This document shows positions 1 to 11,994 of a stretch of DNA of 64,000 nucleotides, piece after piece. Position 1 is the first letter of the stretch, and each line of letters opens with the position of its first letter. This DNA is from Ceratodon purpureus (lineage: Eukaryota > Streptophyta > Bryopsida > Pseudoditrichales > Ditrichaceae), in NCBI GenBank assembly GCA_014871385.1, contig CM026424.1:17073042-17137041 (forward strand), given 5' to 3'. A model generated the notes under the pieces. It was not told the origin of the DNA, made no database searches, and saw only the letters and a program-made list of their open reading frames with translations. The position numbers were made by a program, and so were the translations under genes.

Positions 1-61
1 GTATACGTTCGACACGAAGTACTTCAGCAACATCGCCAGCGGTTTAATCTTTTAAGGCTTC

Positions 62-1095
62 CAGTAAAACTCATGGGCTCCTTGAAGGGAGCCTGGTTCC
101 GCACGCTTGATAGCCACCCGCTGTTTTCCATCTTTCAAGTCGCCCACATATACCTTGCCATAGCCACCTTGGCCAAGTAGGTTCTTGTCATTGAAGTTGC
201 TTGTCGCACGGGAGAGCTCCTCAAAGGTGAAGGCTATGACGCTGGACACCTTCAATGCGGGATTGCTCTTGGCTTTAGTCACTGCCACAAGTATGTAAAA
301 TTCACCACAACCATCACCACTAGACCAAGAAATCTTGACATCCAAAGGAAGACAACATTCAATCAACGTACTTACAGCGTTTAATCTGAGCTCGAACAGC
401 AGCGGAAGGCCGACGACGCCAATAAAACACAAACAACACCAACCCCGTCACGGCCATTGCAAACACAGCAACTCCAACCACAATGCCCGCCATCGCTCCC
501 TTCGACAAGCCATGGATCGTCGAAGTAAAACCTGGACACCATCATCCCAGCACCAAAAACCAATCCTCATCAACATTCACATCAGAAACAAACACCCAAT
601 TCAACCAAAAACCCCGAAACCCTTAAACCCTTAACCCTAATTCACACATCATACATCAAAGCATACATTCCAGCACAAAATCTCAGCAACAAAGGCCTCG
701 GGAAACAATCATCAACATACCACAAACCAAATCCTATCAATATCCAACGCACAATTCTCACACAATTCATTCAAAGCCCTAAAACGTTAAACCCAGACCC
801 ATACATCACACATGGAAGCGCAAAATTTGAGCACAAGGTGATGATGCATACCGGCAAGGCTGCGGGGATCGAACAAGAGAAGCTCCCAGGGCCCGAACCT
901 CGCGCTGTCGGGCAAGTCCCATTGTGAGAAATTCGTGTACAAGCGATCGAACTCGGGCTGCTGGAAAGATGTCCCGTTTCTGGAGAAGAGAAGGATGGTC
1001 ATGCGCAGGCGGGGGCCTCGCTCCCATGTGTAGTCCTTGAGCACCACCTGGCTCGGCGAAGAACCACGACAGGAACTGCGAGTCGTAGCGGTCGA
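62..1095 (-). pseudogene. LRR receptor-like kinase fragment (LRR-VIII type), truncated at both ends
   Basis: Three exons join in phase on the minus strand. Exon A (about 1095-852) carries the juxtamembrane ectodomain signature with WERGPRLRM and FGPWELLLFDP, as I recall it from plant LRR-VIII-1 receptor kinases. Exon B (531-376) encodes a single membrane span rich in V, A, G and L followed by WRRR. Exon C (281 to about 62) encodes TFEELSRATSNF, the glycine loop GQGGYG and the VAIK lysine of the kinase N-lobe. Introns 851-532 and 375-282 have GT-AG ends and matching phases. The reading frame then leaves the family at HEF and stops 4 codons later, so alpha-C onward is missing. Upstream of about 1095 the sequence turns abruptly AT-rich and the LRR domain is absent. 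It is therefore a dead or captured gene fragment, not a working receptor. Ligand unknown. Confidence 0.8.
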
Positions 1096-2455
1096 AGAAA
1101 AATCATCTATTATGATTTTATTAGTACTTAATTTGTTATTCATCATCTATTATGATTTAATTAAAAGTACACGTTTGTCCAATTCAAATGTATTTGGAGT
1201 GAATTTGGTATTAAGTGCAGCATTTACTAGGTAATTTTTTTTCCTTTTTAGCTATTATTAGCTATTAAAAACATAGTAATAATGCTTTTAGAAAAATGAA
1301 AATAAAGGTTTATTAGCATAATAAGGTAAAAATAGATCATATCTAATAAGGTGGGCAAGTTTGAAGGATATGAAAATTGACATTGATGACGTCATTTTCC
1401 TACTATTTTTTAAATGCCCCAATAGCTCCATTTAGGCCTACTCGTTAATCAACACTCCTTTTTAAACCGGCGGTATGGGTATGTAAAGCGGGGACACACT
1501 CTACACTATTTGTAACCCTAATCTATGAGAGTTTTTCTTTTCTCTCGGAGCTACAAGAATAATAAAGTTCTTTGACCTTTGAATACAAAAACATTGAGGT
1601 AACCTTGGCATTGAGTGCAGATAAGCATATGAACTACTGGTTTAATAGCTACTTAGACATATCCAGTGTTTGTTAATACGATCTCAATTTTTGAACCTTT
1701 GAAAATTTACAAAAAAATCAATATAAGTCCAAAAAATTGGGATTTTTCTTTTTAGGTTCTTTATATTTTCTCTACCTTTGCATTTTTAGTTTTTCACCTA
1801 CTTTATCATTTAATCTACAAACATGCTTCAAAAGTGTAGCTTTCTGATGTTGTTACTTTTGTCTAAGATTACTATGATATGTAGGGTAAAGGCACCAATA
1901 ATGGGATAAGACCAATAAAAGTGTCTTTTTAGAACTTACATTAAAAGTTATTGATGGCACAAATTTGAGATTGCATTAATGGCTCCTCATTGGTCAACAA
2001 AATAATTCAACATTCTTTCTTTTAATAGCTTATTAGTGTCGGTTCGTATAAGCAATTAGTGTTAACATTAAAACTTTAATTTTTGGACCTTTGAGGATTT
2101 GCATAAAGTTGGATTCTACTCCAATAAAACAGAACTTTCTTTTATTCATGTTTCAAAACAAGACTTTTTTTATTCATGTTTATTATATTTGCCCAACCTT
2201 TATGTATTTTTTTTGTACAAACTGTGCTATTCCTTCCAATAAAGTGTCTCACTTAGTATCCAGTAGAGAGAAATGATGCCACAGGGAGTTCTAGTTAATC
2301 CCTAAAAATCCAGGAAAGCCAAAACGACTTTTTGTGATTTCGGGCAGCCAAGATGAAGGGGTTGAAATTAATATTTTTTTCTAATATTTTTATTGGATGC
2401 TCCCTATACTCCAAAGTGAATGTGGTAAAATTTTCAAAGCCAAATTCCAATTTGA
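1096..2455. other. AT-rich gene-free DNA with dispersed repeat
   Basis: No coding signal. A block beginning AATTTTTGAACCTTTGAAAA near 1685 recurs near 2080 in the same orientation and near 34800-34880 in reverse complement. The stretch about 1950-2010 (GGCTCCTCATTGG) matches the reverse complement of the satellite unit at 34.9-35.4 kb. This is one dispersed repeat family of unknown class. Confidence 0.5.
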
Positions 2456-2459
2456 AATT

Positions 2460-2710
2460 ATTAGTTGGGGGCCCCAGCTGTAATAGTTGGGGGCCCCAGT
2501 TGTAATAGTTGGGGGCCCCAGCTGCACTGGTTGGGGCCCCAGCTCTAATAGTTGGGGCCCCAGCTCTAATAGTTGGGGGCTACAGTTGTAATAGTTGGGG
2601 GCCCCAGGCGCAGTAGTTGGGGCCCAAGCTGCACTACTTTGGGGCCCAATTGTAGTAATTCAGAGCCTCAGCTGTACTAATTGGGGGCCCCAACTGCAGT
2701 AGTTTGAGCA
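2460..2710. repeat. Tandem repeat, about 22-bp unit with GGGGGCCCC core
   Basis: About 11 degenerate copies of AGTTGGGGGCCCCAGCTGTAAT stand head to tail. The unit contains the self-complementary core GGGGCCCC, and copies diverge toward the right end (GGGGCCCAATTG, GAGCCTCAGCTG). Surrounding DNA is strongly AT-rich, so the array is a sharp GC island. There are no unique spacers between copies. Confidence 0.9.
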
Positions 2711-3060
2711 CCATTTACAGTTTTAGAATATGTTTTTTTCAATTTGTTTTAATACAGAGTTCTTACATTCTTTAAATATAATATGCACTTTTATATTTTT
2801 GAATTTAATACCTACTTCTTTTTTAAATTGAATATATACTTCGACATTTCTTTTTATTTTTGAAATTACTTTTATTTTGAAAACTGAAGTAATTTGAAAT
2901 TATTTTTATTTTGAAAACTAAAGTAAAAGCTTGTTCAAGAAACTATATAGTATAAAGAGAATATATTTTTTATTCATTATAATGTATATATAAATATTTA
3001 TTGCCTTAAAGTTTATTACTTTAAATTTCAGCTGTATATGATAATTTATTTTAAAGCAAC

Positions 3061-3506
3061 ATGATAATTCATGAGGCCAAGAAGCCAAGAATTGCACAAG
3101 TCACTGCTCTTAATTTCATAGAACCTGAATATATTTTAGAATTAAATTATGATTCTAAAACCAGAGGTTGTATAACTCCACAACACACTCAAAAATTGTT
3201 TGATCGTTTGAATGTTATTCCATGCAAAAAAATCGTAAATTGGCATTCTTTCCATAAAATATGTATGGACCTACCTCCTCATACAGAACAACAATATTAT
3301 GTCCATTATTGCCACAAATTTGTGGTGATTGTCTGCAAAAGTCATCACGTTGTCCTATATGTGAAAATATTGAGAATCTTGACTTTTCAAAGCATACAAA
3401 ATATATCTTTCATACATCCATCACTAAATATATTGAAATAACTAGTTTACAAGATTTTCATAATACTTTTCAAGAATTACAATTTCTTTTACAAAAGGGG
3501 AGTTAA
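3061..3506 (+). pseudogene. Frameshifted ORF with RING-like cysteine cluster, origin unknown
   Basis: One frame is open from 3061 to 3441 and an overlapping frame from 3261 to 3506. The second carries the spacing C-x2-C-x6-C-x2-C (ICGDC ... CPIC), which resembles the last half of a RING finger. Upstream in the first frame are LPPHTEQQYY and histidine/cysteine residues that could be the other half, implying a +1 frameshift near 3290-3330. There are no introns, and base composition is far more AT-rich than that of the confident plant genes here. I do not recognise the family. Single-exon AT-rich RING proteins occur in large DNA viruses and in transposons; both origins are inference only. Confidence 0.4.
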
Positions 3507-3613
3507 AAAAACAGAAATAAGAAATCTTTGTCATACAAAATTCTGCAATGTACATTAGCGCAAAAATGACATCTTGAATTAACTATTCTTAAGCAATTTA
3601 ACAAAAAAACAAA

Positions 3614-4076
3614 CATGGGAATTGTCATTAGTTATATAAGAATTCCAGTAGATCAAAATAAAAATGAAGCACCATATTGGGAAAATATAGAGTTTGAAAA
3701 TTCTTTTAAAAAGCCAGACATTGATAAATTGGATTTTGATTGATCGTTTATATGTTGGTTCATTGAGGGATATCCCAGAGGAGGTGAATTTGGAATTTTT
3801 CAGCATTGTATGGAACTCAAGAATAATAACGGGGCTGTTGTATTAGTATTAAGCAAATATGTTAGCGGTGGAACATTACAATGTGATTTCAATTCATTAT
3901 CAGAAACTGATTTTAAAATTGGATGTGCCTTTATTAATAAAGAAGCAATTTGTACTAAAGTTGAAAATCAACTTCAAAGCGAAAATCCTATCACTTGGAA
4001 AGATATGAATTATACAAATTATATTGATTCTGGAAATTGCGAAAGTGAGGATGTAAATGAAAATGCGGAAACGTAA
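3614..4076 (+). pseudogene. Broken AT-rich ORF, unrecognised
   Basis: A reading frame starts with ATG at 3614 (MGIVISYIRIPVDQ), meets a TGA near 3740, and continues one frame over through GGEFGIFQHCMELKNNNGA to a stop at 4074. Acidic and asparagine-rich at the C-terminus. It follows the RING-like ORF by about 100 bp in the same orientation and shares its AT-rich composition, so the two probably came in together. I cannot name a family. Confidence is that this was once coding, not in any function. Confidence 0.35.
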
Positions 4077-4089
4077 ATTTCTCACAAAT

Positions 4090-6500
4090 ACTTGATTTGA
4101 GTGTAAACTAATTAGTTTGTAATAGATTAATAAATAAGTTGTGTTTACAAACCTTTTTGTATAGATCTTTTTAATATAATAAAAACTATAACTATTAGTA
4201 ATTTAGTATCTTGTTCTAATTAATGAGATCCGAGTTGAAACACAACAAGAGCCTATATTTTTGTCTTTCAAATAACATTGGAAAATTTTCTACAAGTTTC
4301 ATACTCAACAAGCAGACAACCACTGTGAGTGATATCTGGATTTTGTTTGTGCAAATGCGCGCCATGGATCTTGTAGAAGAACAACATTTCAATTTGTATG
4401 TGAACACAGTGCTTTATTTACTTATACTAAAAAATAGCATACAAATTTGTCATGTTGCAATTGAGAACCCAACTTGGCTTTGAAATTAAAAAAATTAATT
4501 TATCTTGCAAAACAAAATTTATAAATCTATTAAAATGATTGAAGGTACAATGATTTGTAATAGTTATAAATTAGTCCTACAATATAATTGAGGAGGCAAA
4601 ATGCTATAAGATAGAATGTAACAAACCAATAGATTTTACTATGTTAAAAAAAAAAATAGTAATAAATAATTTTTAAAAAAGTAAAAAATTATAAAACCTC
4701 TTTAATTATGTTCTCTATGAAGGAACTAACAACTTGTAATTAACTATGGTGAAATATAAAGTTGTACTATTGCACAATTAGTTTATGGCAATTGAAATAC
4801 GAAGGTTAAAATAATGAATGGCAATTCAGTATGATGTTGAATAATCTGTATTCCTATCAATCGCAAAGACTAAAACGCAAACTTTTATTTTAAATATAAC
4901 AACCTTTAACCCCCAAATGCCAAAGCCTATGACCACGGAAATAGACTTTGACTTTAGATGCTCTATTTTGCTACAATGAATATTTTAAAATATGAATTTT
5001 TAAATTTTCTTGGTTAAATACACATGTTATCTTCAAGCAATAACTTTATCAAAATTAATGGTTTCATTCTGTAATTAATACAAATTTTTTCATAAGAAGA
5101 AACAAAAGAAATTCATATCAAATAGATGTTATACTAAAAAATTACGACATATTTACCATACATGTATATTACAACCATGAACCTTACAGTAGTTATCGTG
5201 CTCAAAAATTATGTTTTAATTCAAAAATATGATGAAATAACCTAAAACCGTGGAAAAAGAAGTAATAGCCATGGTTATACCCCTCCATCTTATACAAGCT
5301 ATGGATCACTCAATTATATGTTTTTTTTTAACTTTCAACTTGAACTAGAAAATAGATTTATCAAACTACATTTCATTAGTTTACCTCAATTGCAAAAAAG
5401 ATCATCTCAAAAGTTAAAATTGAGTTTCAGCTATATGTATCTATGAATTATTGAATACACACACGGTATTGATCTCCTTGACTTTAAGAAGGCACCAAGA
5501 TACATGAAATTAGGATTTTTCAGAATTCATGAATTCATTCATAACTTCTACCCTTCCAACACAGCAAGCTGAGCATGTCTCATGCACACTTGTTTTGCAA
5601 GAACAGTTATGATTCCTTTCATCTCTTGAGTTAAGGACCCATCTTTGCAAGCAAGTTTTTAAATTATACTCCTAGCCATATAGAAGTCCACCGAGCCTTA
5701 TTGTTGATGTTGCCAAGTGCTCAGTGCAATTTGCTTACTCATTTTACCGGATGTAACTGGCCATTGCAGCTTGTATAAAGTGGTTTTTTTTTTTTAAAAA
5801 AAATTGTACATTTGAATTGTTGAAATGTGTCCCATGGAGTCCTGATGATTTTCATAAGTTCCATTTTGTAGCTTAGAAGGTAGTGAACAACTCTCTGATA
5901 TGGTGGGACTCCCATAGGAAAACTATAATGGAAGGTTATCCTACAGAAAATGGTTACTGGATGGAGGGCTTGACCCGAGGCTATAATTAGAATTTAGAGG
6001 ACATTAAAAACCCACCTAAACTTCAAATTCTTATAGAATATTCAATTTTGCAAAATTTTCCAATATTCCAATTGCAGTAGAAACTAGACTAGCTCACCTT
6101 TGTTTCGTTGGTTTGGCTCAAACTCCCAAAACATCATTTTCAAGGAGAAATTTCAGATTTTGAGAAAGGAGCAAAACACACTAAAATGGCAAATTTTGCC
6201 TCCCGTTATTTTTCTTCGGTTCTCTCTCACATGAAGACAAAGGCTGTGAAGATTCCAAAGTCAATTTGAAACTATTCCTAACCCACGATTCAAGGTACAC
6301 AAGCAAAAAGCAGATGAAAAAGCTCCTGTAGCTTCCCTGTACTTCACCTTCTGTTTGTCCAAACGCCACAAAATGGCTCCCTCGTCATTACAGGGTTAAT
6401 TCCCTCTTGACACTGTTCATGCATGTGGGAAACCTCCAACATTCCCACCTGCGTCAAGTGGGAACCTACTAAAGGCGCCCTGTGTTTGGACTCTGAAATG
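4090..6500. other. AT-rich gene-free DNA
   Basis: No ORF with recognisable coding character and no clean repeat. Poly-A and poly-T runs are frequent (for example 4645-4660 and 5786-5806). The short open frame at 4223-4483 looks random. Confidence 0.5.
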
Positions 6501-6523
6501 TAATTGGAGAGAATTGTTGACGT

Positions 6524-6739
6524 GTGCTTTCTCTTCGAATGTTTTGCCTGATCTTGATCTTGATCAGGCTGGTGCTTTGCCTTGCCACCAGGAAGCTTGA
6601 GGAGGAGGAGACCCTTGGCCCCAAATTCCCTGTCCTCCGGAACGGATGGCAACGTATGCTTATAGTGCCCCTTTCGCAGGCACCATCTGTGATCCTCGCA
6701 CTTGTGAAGCAACCTGTGACGTCGTGCCACGATTGCTGA
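6524..6739 (+). CDS. Possible small secreted protein (71 aa)
   Basis: The frame opens with a hydrophobic stretch (MFCLILILIRLVLCLA) that looks like a signal peptide, followed by an acidic EEEE segment and two cysteines near the end. Local GC is higher than in the flanks. There is no recognisable family and the opposite strand is also open, so this may be chance. A real gene might continue by splicing. Confidence 0.2.
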   Translation: MLSLRMFCLILILIRLVLCLATRKLEEEETLGPKFPVLRNGWQRMLIVPLSQAPSVILALVKQPVTSCHDC

Positions 6740-7052
6740 TAAATTTACAGTGAAGAAAAATTATAATTGCCTGCCACCAAACTTATGAGACGAGGAAATT
6801 TGGTGAAAATTTTGTGAATATGGCATCTGAATGGGGGAGTGAGAGCAAGAGCGAGAGAGAACTTGGAATCGATGTCAGATTGAAAGAATGAATGAACCGT
6901 ATTGAGAGCATGTTTCGTTTTGTACAGTACAATGCCCATGTCAAGTTTCAACTTGAGTTCAACATGTTTTAACTTTTGCAAATAATCAGCTACTAATTTA
7001 CTAATGTCTAATTTTCATTTTTTTGGGGACAACTTGTTTACAGATTCCTTTC

Positions 7053-7790
7053 GGGGGCAAGCACAATAAAGTGTACCAAAAAAGTGCTTAACTATTTGAC
7101 AATTTCAGCCCTTCTTATAAACACTCAAGAAAGTGGGATCTAAGTTATGTTGATTCAAAATTTAGTTATGGATTTCAAAAATAGACTTGATTCTCTTGAA
7201 CTTCCCAAATGTGCGAGACAAGACATCGAGGTTTAGAAGTGGAACGGATACCGCGAAGTCGGTTCAAGTGAATGGGATTATTTGCGAAAGTGAAGAGAAA
7301 TGTTTATGGATTCCTCGAAAGTCACATTTAATTTCGATGTCCACTCCGTTCTTAAGGTACCATTCTAGAAATGCGGGGGTTCCAACAGTTTGGACCCATA
7401 AAGTGTACCAAAAGTACCGTCGTGACGTTTTCTGGACACTGTTTTGGGCGAAACTTTTGGGGCTCTTCCCTTCAAATATTGTGGTGTTCAAATGCTCAAA
7501 AAATAATTTTCTGATGTTTGCGAATGGTTGGGAAAAAAAAAAGTGAAAAAAGAACATCTTCATTTTCATGATTTAGAACTAGCGGTCAAATTAAGTTTCA
7601 ATTGAAGATGTTTTTCTTATGGAGATGCCTGTAAGATACCTTGTGACACCTTAAAAAGTGACTAAAATGCTCAAAAACTACACCAAAATGCTCAAAATCA
7701 GCTTTGAGCCTTAAAAAACAGCACACTTCATATTCACTTGTTGGTGGTCACATGTTGCACTTTGTGGTACACTTTATTGTGCTCTCCCCC
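7053..7790. mobile_element. TIR element, about 738 bp, non-autonomous
   Basis: The left end GGGGGCAAGCACAATAAAGT is mirrored by the right end, whose reverse complement begins GGGGGAGAGCACAATAAAGT; the inverted match runs about 34 bp with few differences. Both flanks carry TTTC next to the ends, which could be a short target duplication but is not decisive. An internal copy of the TAAAGTGTACCAAAA part lies near 7401. No transposase is present. Superfamily not assigned. Confidence 0.75.
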
Positions 7791-8920
7791 TTTCCTTCTC
7801 ATTCCAACTAATTCTTTCTTAGTTTGCATCCTTCCTTTGTAACCTTTCTCATTCACTTCTTCCAAATCTCATCTACTTTGTTCATTTGTCATCCCCATGT
7901 AGTTCATATTATTTTTCACATTGAGCAGCGTCACAGTGTACTATGTTCAACCAGTCGTCCCCTTTGCAGAGCACTTGACTACCAGAAGTGTGATTCTTTA
8001 GGCATGATCACTCACAAATTATGCCCATTGGTAATATGCGCATCTATACAATACATATACGCAAAGCATACTAATGCATTCATGGATATACGCAGGCTAA
8101 ACTGAAAGATATCATAAGCTGATTATTAACAAATTCAAAAACGCTGATTAGATTTCTGAGTTAAAACTTAAATGGTAGCTTTTCAGGCATTATAAGTCTA
8201 ATATATTACACTAACATTACCAATTTAGCAATCCACTCGGTCGCAATGAGCAAGCTACACAAATTGTCCAAAGCTCACTGCCCGAACGTTAAACACAGAT
8301 CTGAATCAATTTGGCAAGCCAAAGCAGACACACACCCCGGCGCGTACATTGACAGCATCATCGTGGACAGTTTGCATGTCAAGCTTTGTAATTCACGTTG
8401 AGCAGAGTGGGACTGATCCCCATTGCAGTGCAATCGAATTATACATTGAGGGGTACCTCCTTTACAGGCATGATTCAGAATCCACCCTTGAAGCGCCAGT
8501 ACGCACATTTTCTAGTATTAAGCATTGACACATAGATTGAACTGGAACAAAAGTTTGCAATTTGTCATCTGATCAACATTTTCAAAACTGCTGATGAGTC
8601 GTGGAAGCCTGGCTATTAGATTTCTCATATATTCTGAATTATATGATATTAGAAACTTGATCAGAGTAAATTCTCGGTTCCAATGAGCAGAATAAGGTCT
8701 CACTTGTAGCAGTACCGAAGTTTTCTACATTCAGTCTTGGAGATTTTCTGTTTGAAAACAAAGAAGCCAGTTACACACTGACCTTTGCTGCAATTTTGAT
8801 GTGTACAGAGTATACATTCCCACATCTGTATCGAGCAGGATGTTGAGTCAAACCGTGGGCTTATGAGGCTGTGGTGTCTGGCTTTGCTTACAGCACCCTC
8901 CATGCCCATTTTGAAATAAG
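7791..8920. other. Gene-free DNA
   Basis: Only short, unconvincing open frames; no repeat or RNA gene recognised. Confidence 0.45.
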
Positions 8921-8990
8921 TTTTGGACAAATGTCTAAAAGTTCAATACTGCCAAGTTTGTGCATGTTTTGTCTTCTCCAATCTTCTCAT

Positions 8991-9339
8991 TTATAGCTTT
9001 GGCTTCTTGCTCCCTTTTCTCTTTGAAGAACCTTGTTTGCTTGGCAATTTGGCGACTTTGGCTAGTTTGATGAGCCCCGACATATTTGGTTGTTTTAGAG
9101 GCATGAGCTTAATAGGGCGACCTCTTTGTTCGTCTATGTCATTGCTTTGGACATTTTTGATGGAGATCCTCTCCACTTTTGATGCAGTGCTCTTCTTCGC
9201 CATGAGGCACTTCCTTGTCTTGCTTGGTTGCTCCATGTTTGTTGGTACCATGATGGTGCTTTGGCATGTATGATGGTGGAATGCAATTATGATGCTCCTT
9301 CCAAACTAGTGTAAGTCTTTCGAAACTATGGTTTATCAC
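8991..9339 (-). pseudogene. Possible degenerate basic-protein ORF
   Basis: On the minus strand two overlapping frames are rich in Lys, Arg, Gln and Ser (for example DIDEQRGRPIKLMPLKQ and GSSKRKGSKKPKL), which is more protein-like than the hydrophobic plus-strand frame opposite. A frameshift near 9200 would join them. No family recognised. The setting, repeat-rich and gene-poor, suggests transposon debris. Confidence 0.2.
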
Positions 9340-10076
9340 TATGCCAAGATATCTATCAACAATGGAAAATGAAGATGACTGGGATTAATTCAAATGACAT
9401 AAATGGTTCTCTCACCATTCATTGAATGAGGATGGAGAATGGAAAGTGGTGGTATTTGCCTTTTACATTCTTTGTAGAAATTTGGCATAGTTCAAGTTAG
9501 CTCAAGTGGCTTATAGTCATTTTTGGAAGGTAAGTGAGGCTCACTTTAACTATACAAAAGTATTTTCTTGGGCCCTATTCTTTTGCTACTTGTCCAAAAC
9601 CCTAGTTAGAATTAGCTAAATTCCACTTACTTAACTAATGCCTTACAATTTCCAAGCAATCAACAAATTGGACATTAGAGAACACAATGTCTCATATGTC
9701 AAGATGTACCAATACTATGACGGACCAAATTATGGATGACATTAGTGGCTGAGAAATTTGGATTGCTTGAAGCAATATGGAAGAAGGAGAATGGCAAGTC
9801 CACCACTCAGCGAGTTGCATGAATCAGCCATCGTGGGCCAGTGGGGAGAAACAGATTTAGTCCATAACTATAATATATGGAAACAAATTGAAGGGGTGAA
9901 TCGGATTAAAGCCTAGTAAAACAATAGAAGAGTCCTTGGAGGAAGTATGTTTGTTGGATTTATTCTTTTTTGATTTCTAGTCTTTCTAGACTTGTAGTTT
10001 TTCATTCACCTCATCCAGTTTTCATATGTTTTGTCATTTGTCATTGTGCTAGTATATTTTCATCCATACACATTTA
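9340..10076. other. Gene-free DNA before the Tigger derivative
   Basis: No coding signal or clear repeat seen. Confidence 0.45.
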
Positions 10077-11255
10077 ACCCCTAAAGGCCCTTGGTGTTTT
10101 TGGAGCCAAAACTGCCAAAATCATACCCCTACTGATAAAAATCTACTAATTTCTAAATTTAGACATTAAATTGAATACTTAACCGTAGGATCTTGTAACT
10201 TACTCATTCAAATAGCTATATACCAATTTTAAAGACAATCCACCGTACAGATTGCGAGATTATAACGTTTAAAATCACTGTAAAAGTTTTTTTTGACACT
10301 GCCCCGAGAGTATATCTAAGTTTTGATGCCAAAAAACTATACTTTGCAAACACATTTTATTTATAGAGGATGATCAATTCCTTTAGGTATGGAAGTTAGA
10401 TATATGCTCACAAAGTTTGAGCCTCATACGGGCTTGGAAAGGCAAAAAAATCCTTGATTTTGTGAAAGGGGGTGTGCTGAAATTACCTTACATTCTCCAA
10501 AATTAAAACTACTTAAAGGATAGTCTGAAGATGTCCAATTGGAAATCTGAATGGTAGATATGTTAAAGTCAATGAAGAAAAAAACCACAAAAAATTTCAA
10601 TGCAATCGGAGTAGATATCAAATTTCTAGAATTTTTTGAAGTCTAAATTGTATATTTTTCTTTTATTTCAAAGGGCAGTTTTGGTAAAAGGGGGTCATGT
10701 GGATGGACCCGCTGCCACGTCATAGATAATGGATGAAATTCTTTAGTTTTGGATGAAAACTGAAGATTGGGTGAAATATTTTATATGGATGAAACTATAT
10801 TTTAGATGAAAAATATGCTCCGGATGATAATTTTCATTTGGATGAAAAAAATCAGCAACCTTCTTAGATGGAAATGGTTAGTTAGATGAATATTTTATTG
10901 GATGAAAATTGTCATAAATGTGTATGGATGTAAAAATATTGGGCCCATTATTTTGCAAGTGCCCACCCTTTGAAAATTTGTCTTGTCACTTTTTGCCCCA
11001 TTGAATGACGGGCAACTTGGGCAGAAAATGGGTGATTTCCATTGGTTATTGGCTGCTCGGATTTAGAGCAGATTCTTCTAAAGTTGATAACTTTTGCATC
11101 GTGACTCCGAATGCTTTGAAATTTGCGCAATCAGAAAGCTATCGTTGAGAGCTATATAAAGTAAAAATTTTAGAAAATAATAAAATTCTGAAACCTTAGA
11201 ATAGCCTGCCCAGAAGTGCTGCGACCCCAAACGGGTCTCAAGGGCCTTTAGGGGT
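10077..11255. mobile_element. Tigger/pogo-derived element, 1.18 kb, internally deleted
   Basis: The element starts ACCCCTAAAGGCCCTTGG and ends GGGCCTTTAGGGGT, an inverted terminal repeat, and both ends abut TA, the pogo/Tc1-mariner target. The left 300 bp (GCCAAAACTGCCAAAATCA and later AGTTTTGATGCCAAAAA) and the right 550 bp (GGATGGACCC, CACGTCATAGATA) align along their length with the two ends of the 4.1-kb transposase-bearing element at 27785-31893, but the whole coding middle is missing. It is therefore a deletion derivative that would need transposase in trans. Confidence 0.88.
10725..10932 (+). repeat. Subterminal GGATGAAA repeats inside Tigger derivative
   Basis: About ten copies of TGGATGAAA or close variants (AGATGAAA, GGATGTAA) recur at roughly 15-30 bp spacing. 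The same motif series appears at about 31360-31580 in the full-length relative. Regularly spaced subterminal motifs are commonly transposase-binding sites; that role is inferred here. Confidence 0.6.
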
Positions 11256-11990
11256 TAACCGTACATTTATAGTCTATCTATTAGAAAAGGACCCACTGCC
11301 ATAGAACAAAGCTTCTTGCTAATTGAAGAGGCAATAATGTCATCATAAATGAGTCTAAAAGTTTTTATTCTTATTGGATGAAAGGAGTCTAATATTTATT
11401 TAGATAGCTTTTAGAATGAATGTAAACATTTGAAATGAAAAGTCTGAAGGAAGAGAATTGTTGTTCTGGTTGCATATCAAATTCACGTTCCATGCACACA
11501 TGTTTGCATCTCTTCTTTGAGAATAGGCCTAAACATATATTGCAAAGTCATTTGGTCCGCCATTTTCATTTTATTTTTCTACAATATCTCCCTCACAAAT
11601 GCCATAGCTCACAACATATTTTACCTACATACAAAAAATCATTCACACACGACATAATCCTGGCACACAATGATATGTCTACCTAAAGTTACTAATGCAA
11701 GCAATTATGGTAAAGTTAAAGGCAGAAGTAGCAATCATTTCTATTGAAAGTAATCATAAACATTTATGAAATTGGATGAGTGTCTAACTTAGATTTAATT
11801 ATGATTCAAAAGTGCACAATTTTCAAATTTATTTATTGAACTATTTAACTATTTTTTGCACTTTAACTAATTATCACGTAGAACGGCGCCCAAGCTGCTA
11901 GTAGGATACAATATTGTCTAATGAACTCATATAGAATCCGTCTATTAAACTTGTACTAGTTTTGTTTTGTCCTGCTTGTCTTGAAAATGT
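11256..11990. other. Gene-free DNA
   Basis: AT-rich, with only short chance frames. No recognisable repeat boundary before the cytosine-poor tract begins near 12.0 kb. Confidence 0.45.
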
Positions 11991-11994
11991 AGTA

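Noticed and set aside
2460..2710. CRISPR-like array
   Set aside because: Copies are head to tail without unique spacers and the genome is eukaryotic; likewise for 34.96-35.36 kb.
7187..7569. ORFs of 119 and 101 codons on opposite strands
   Set aside because: They lie inside a TIR element, overlap each other antisense and carry no transposase motifs.
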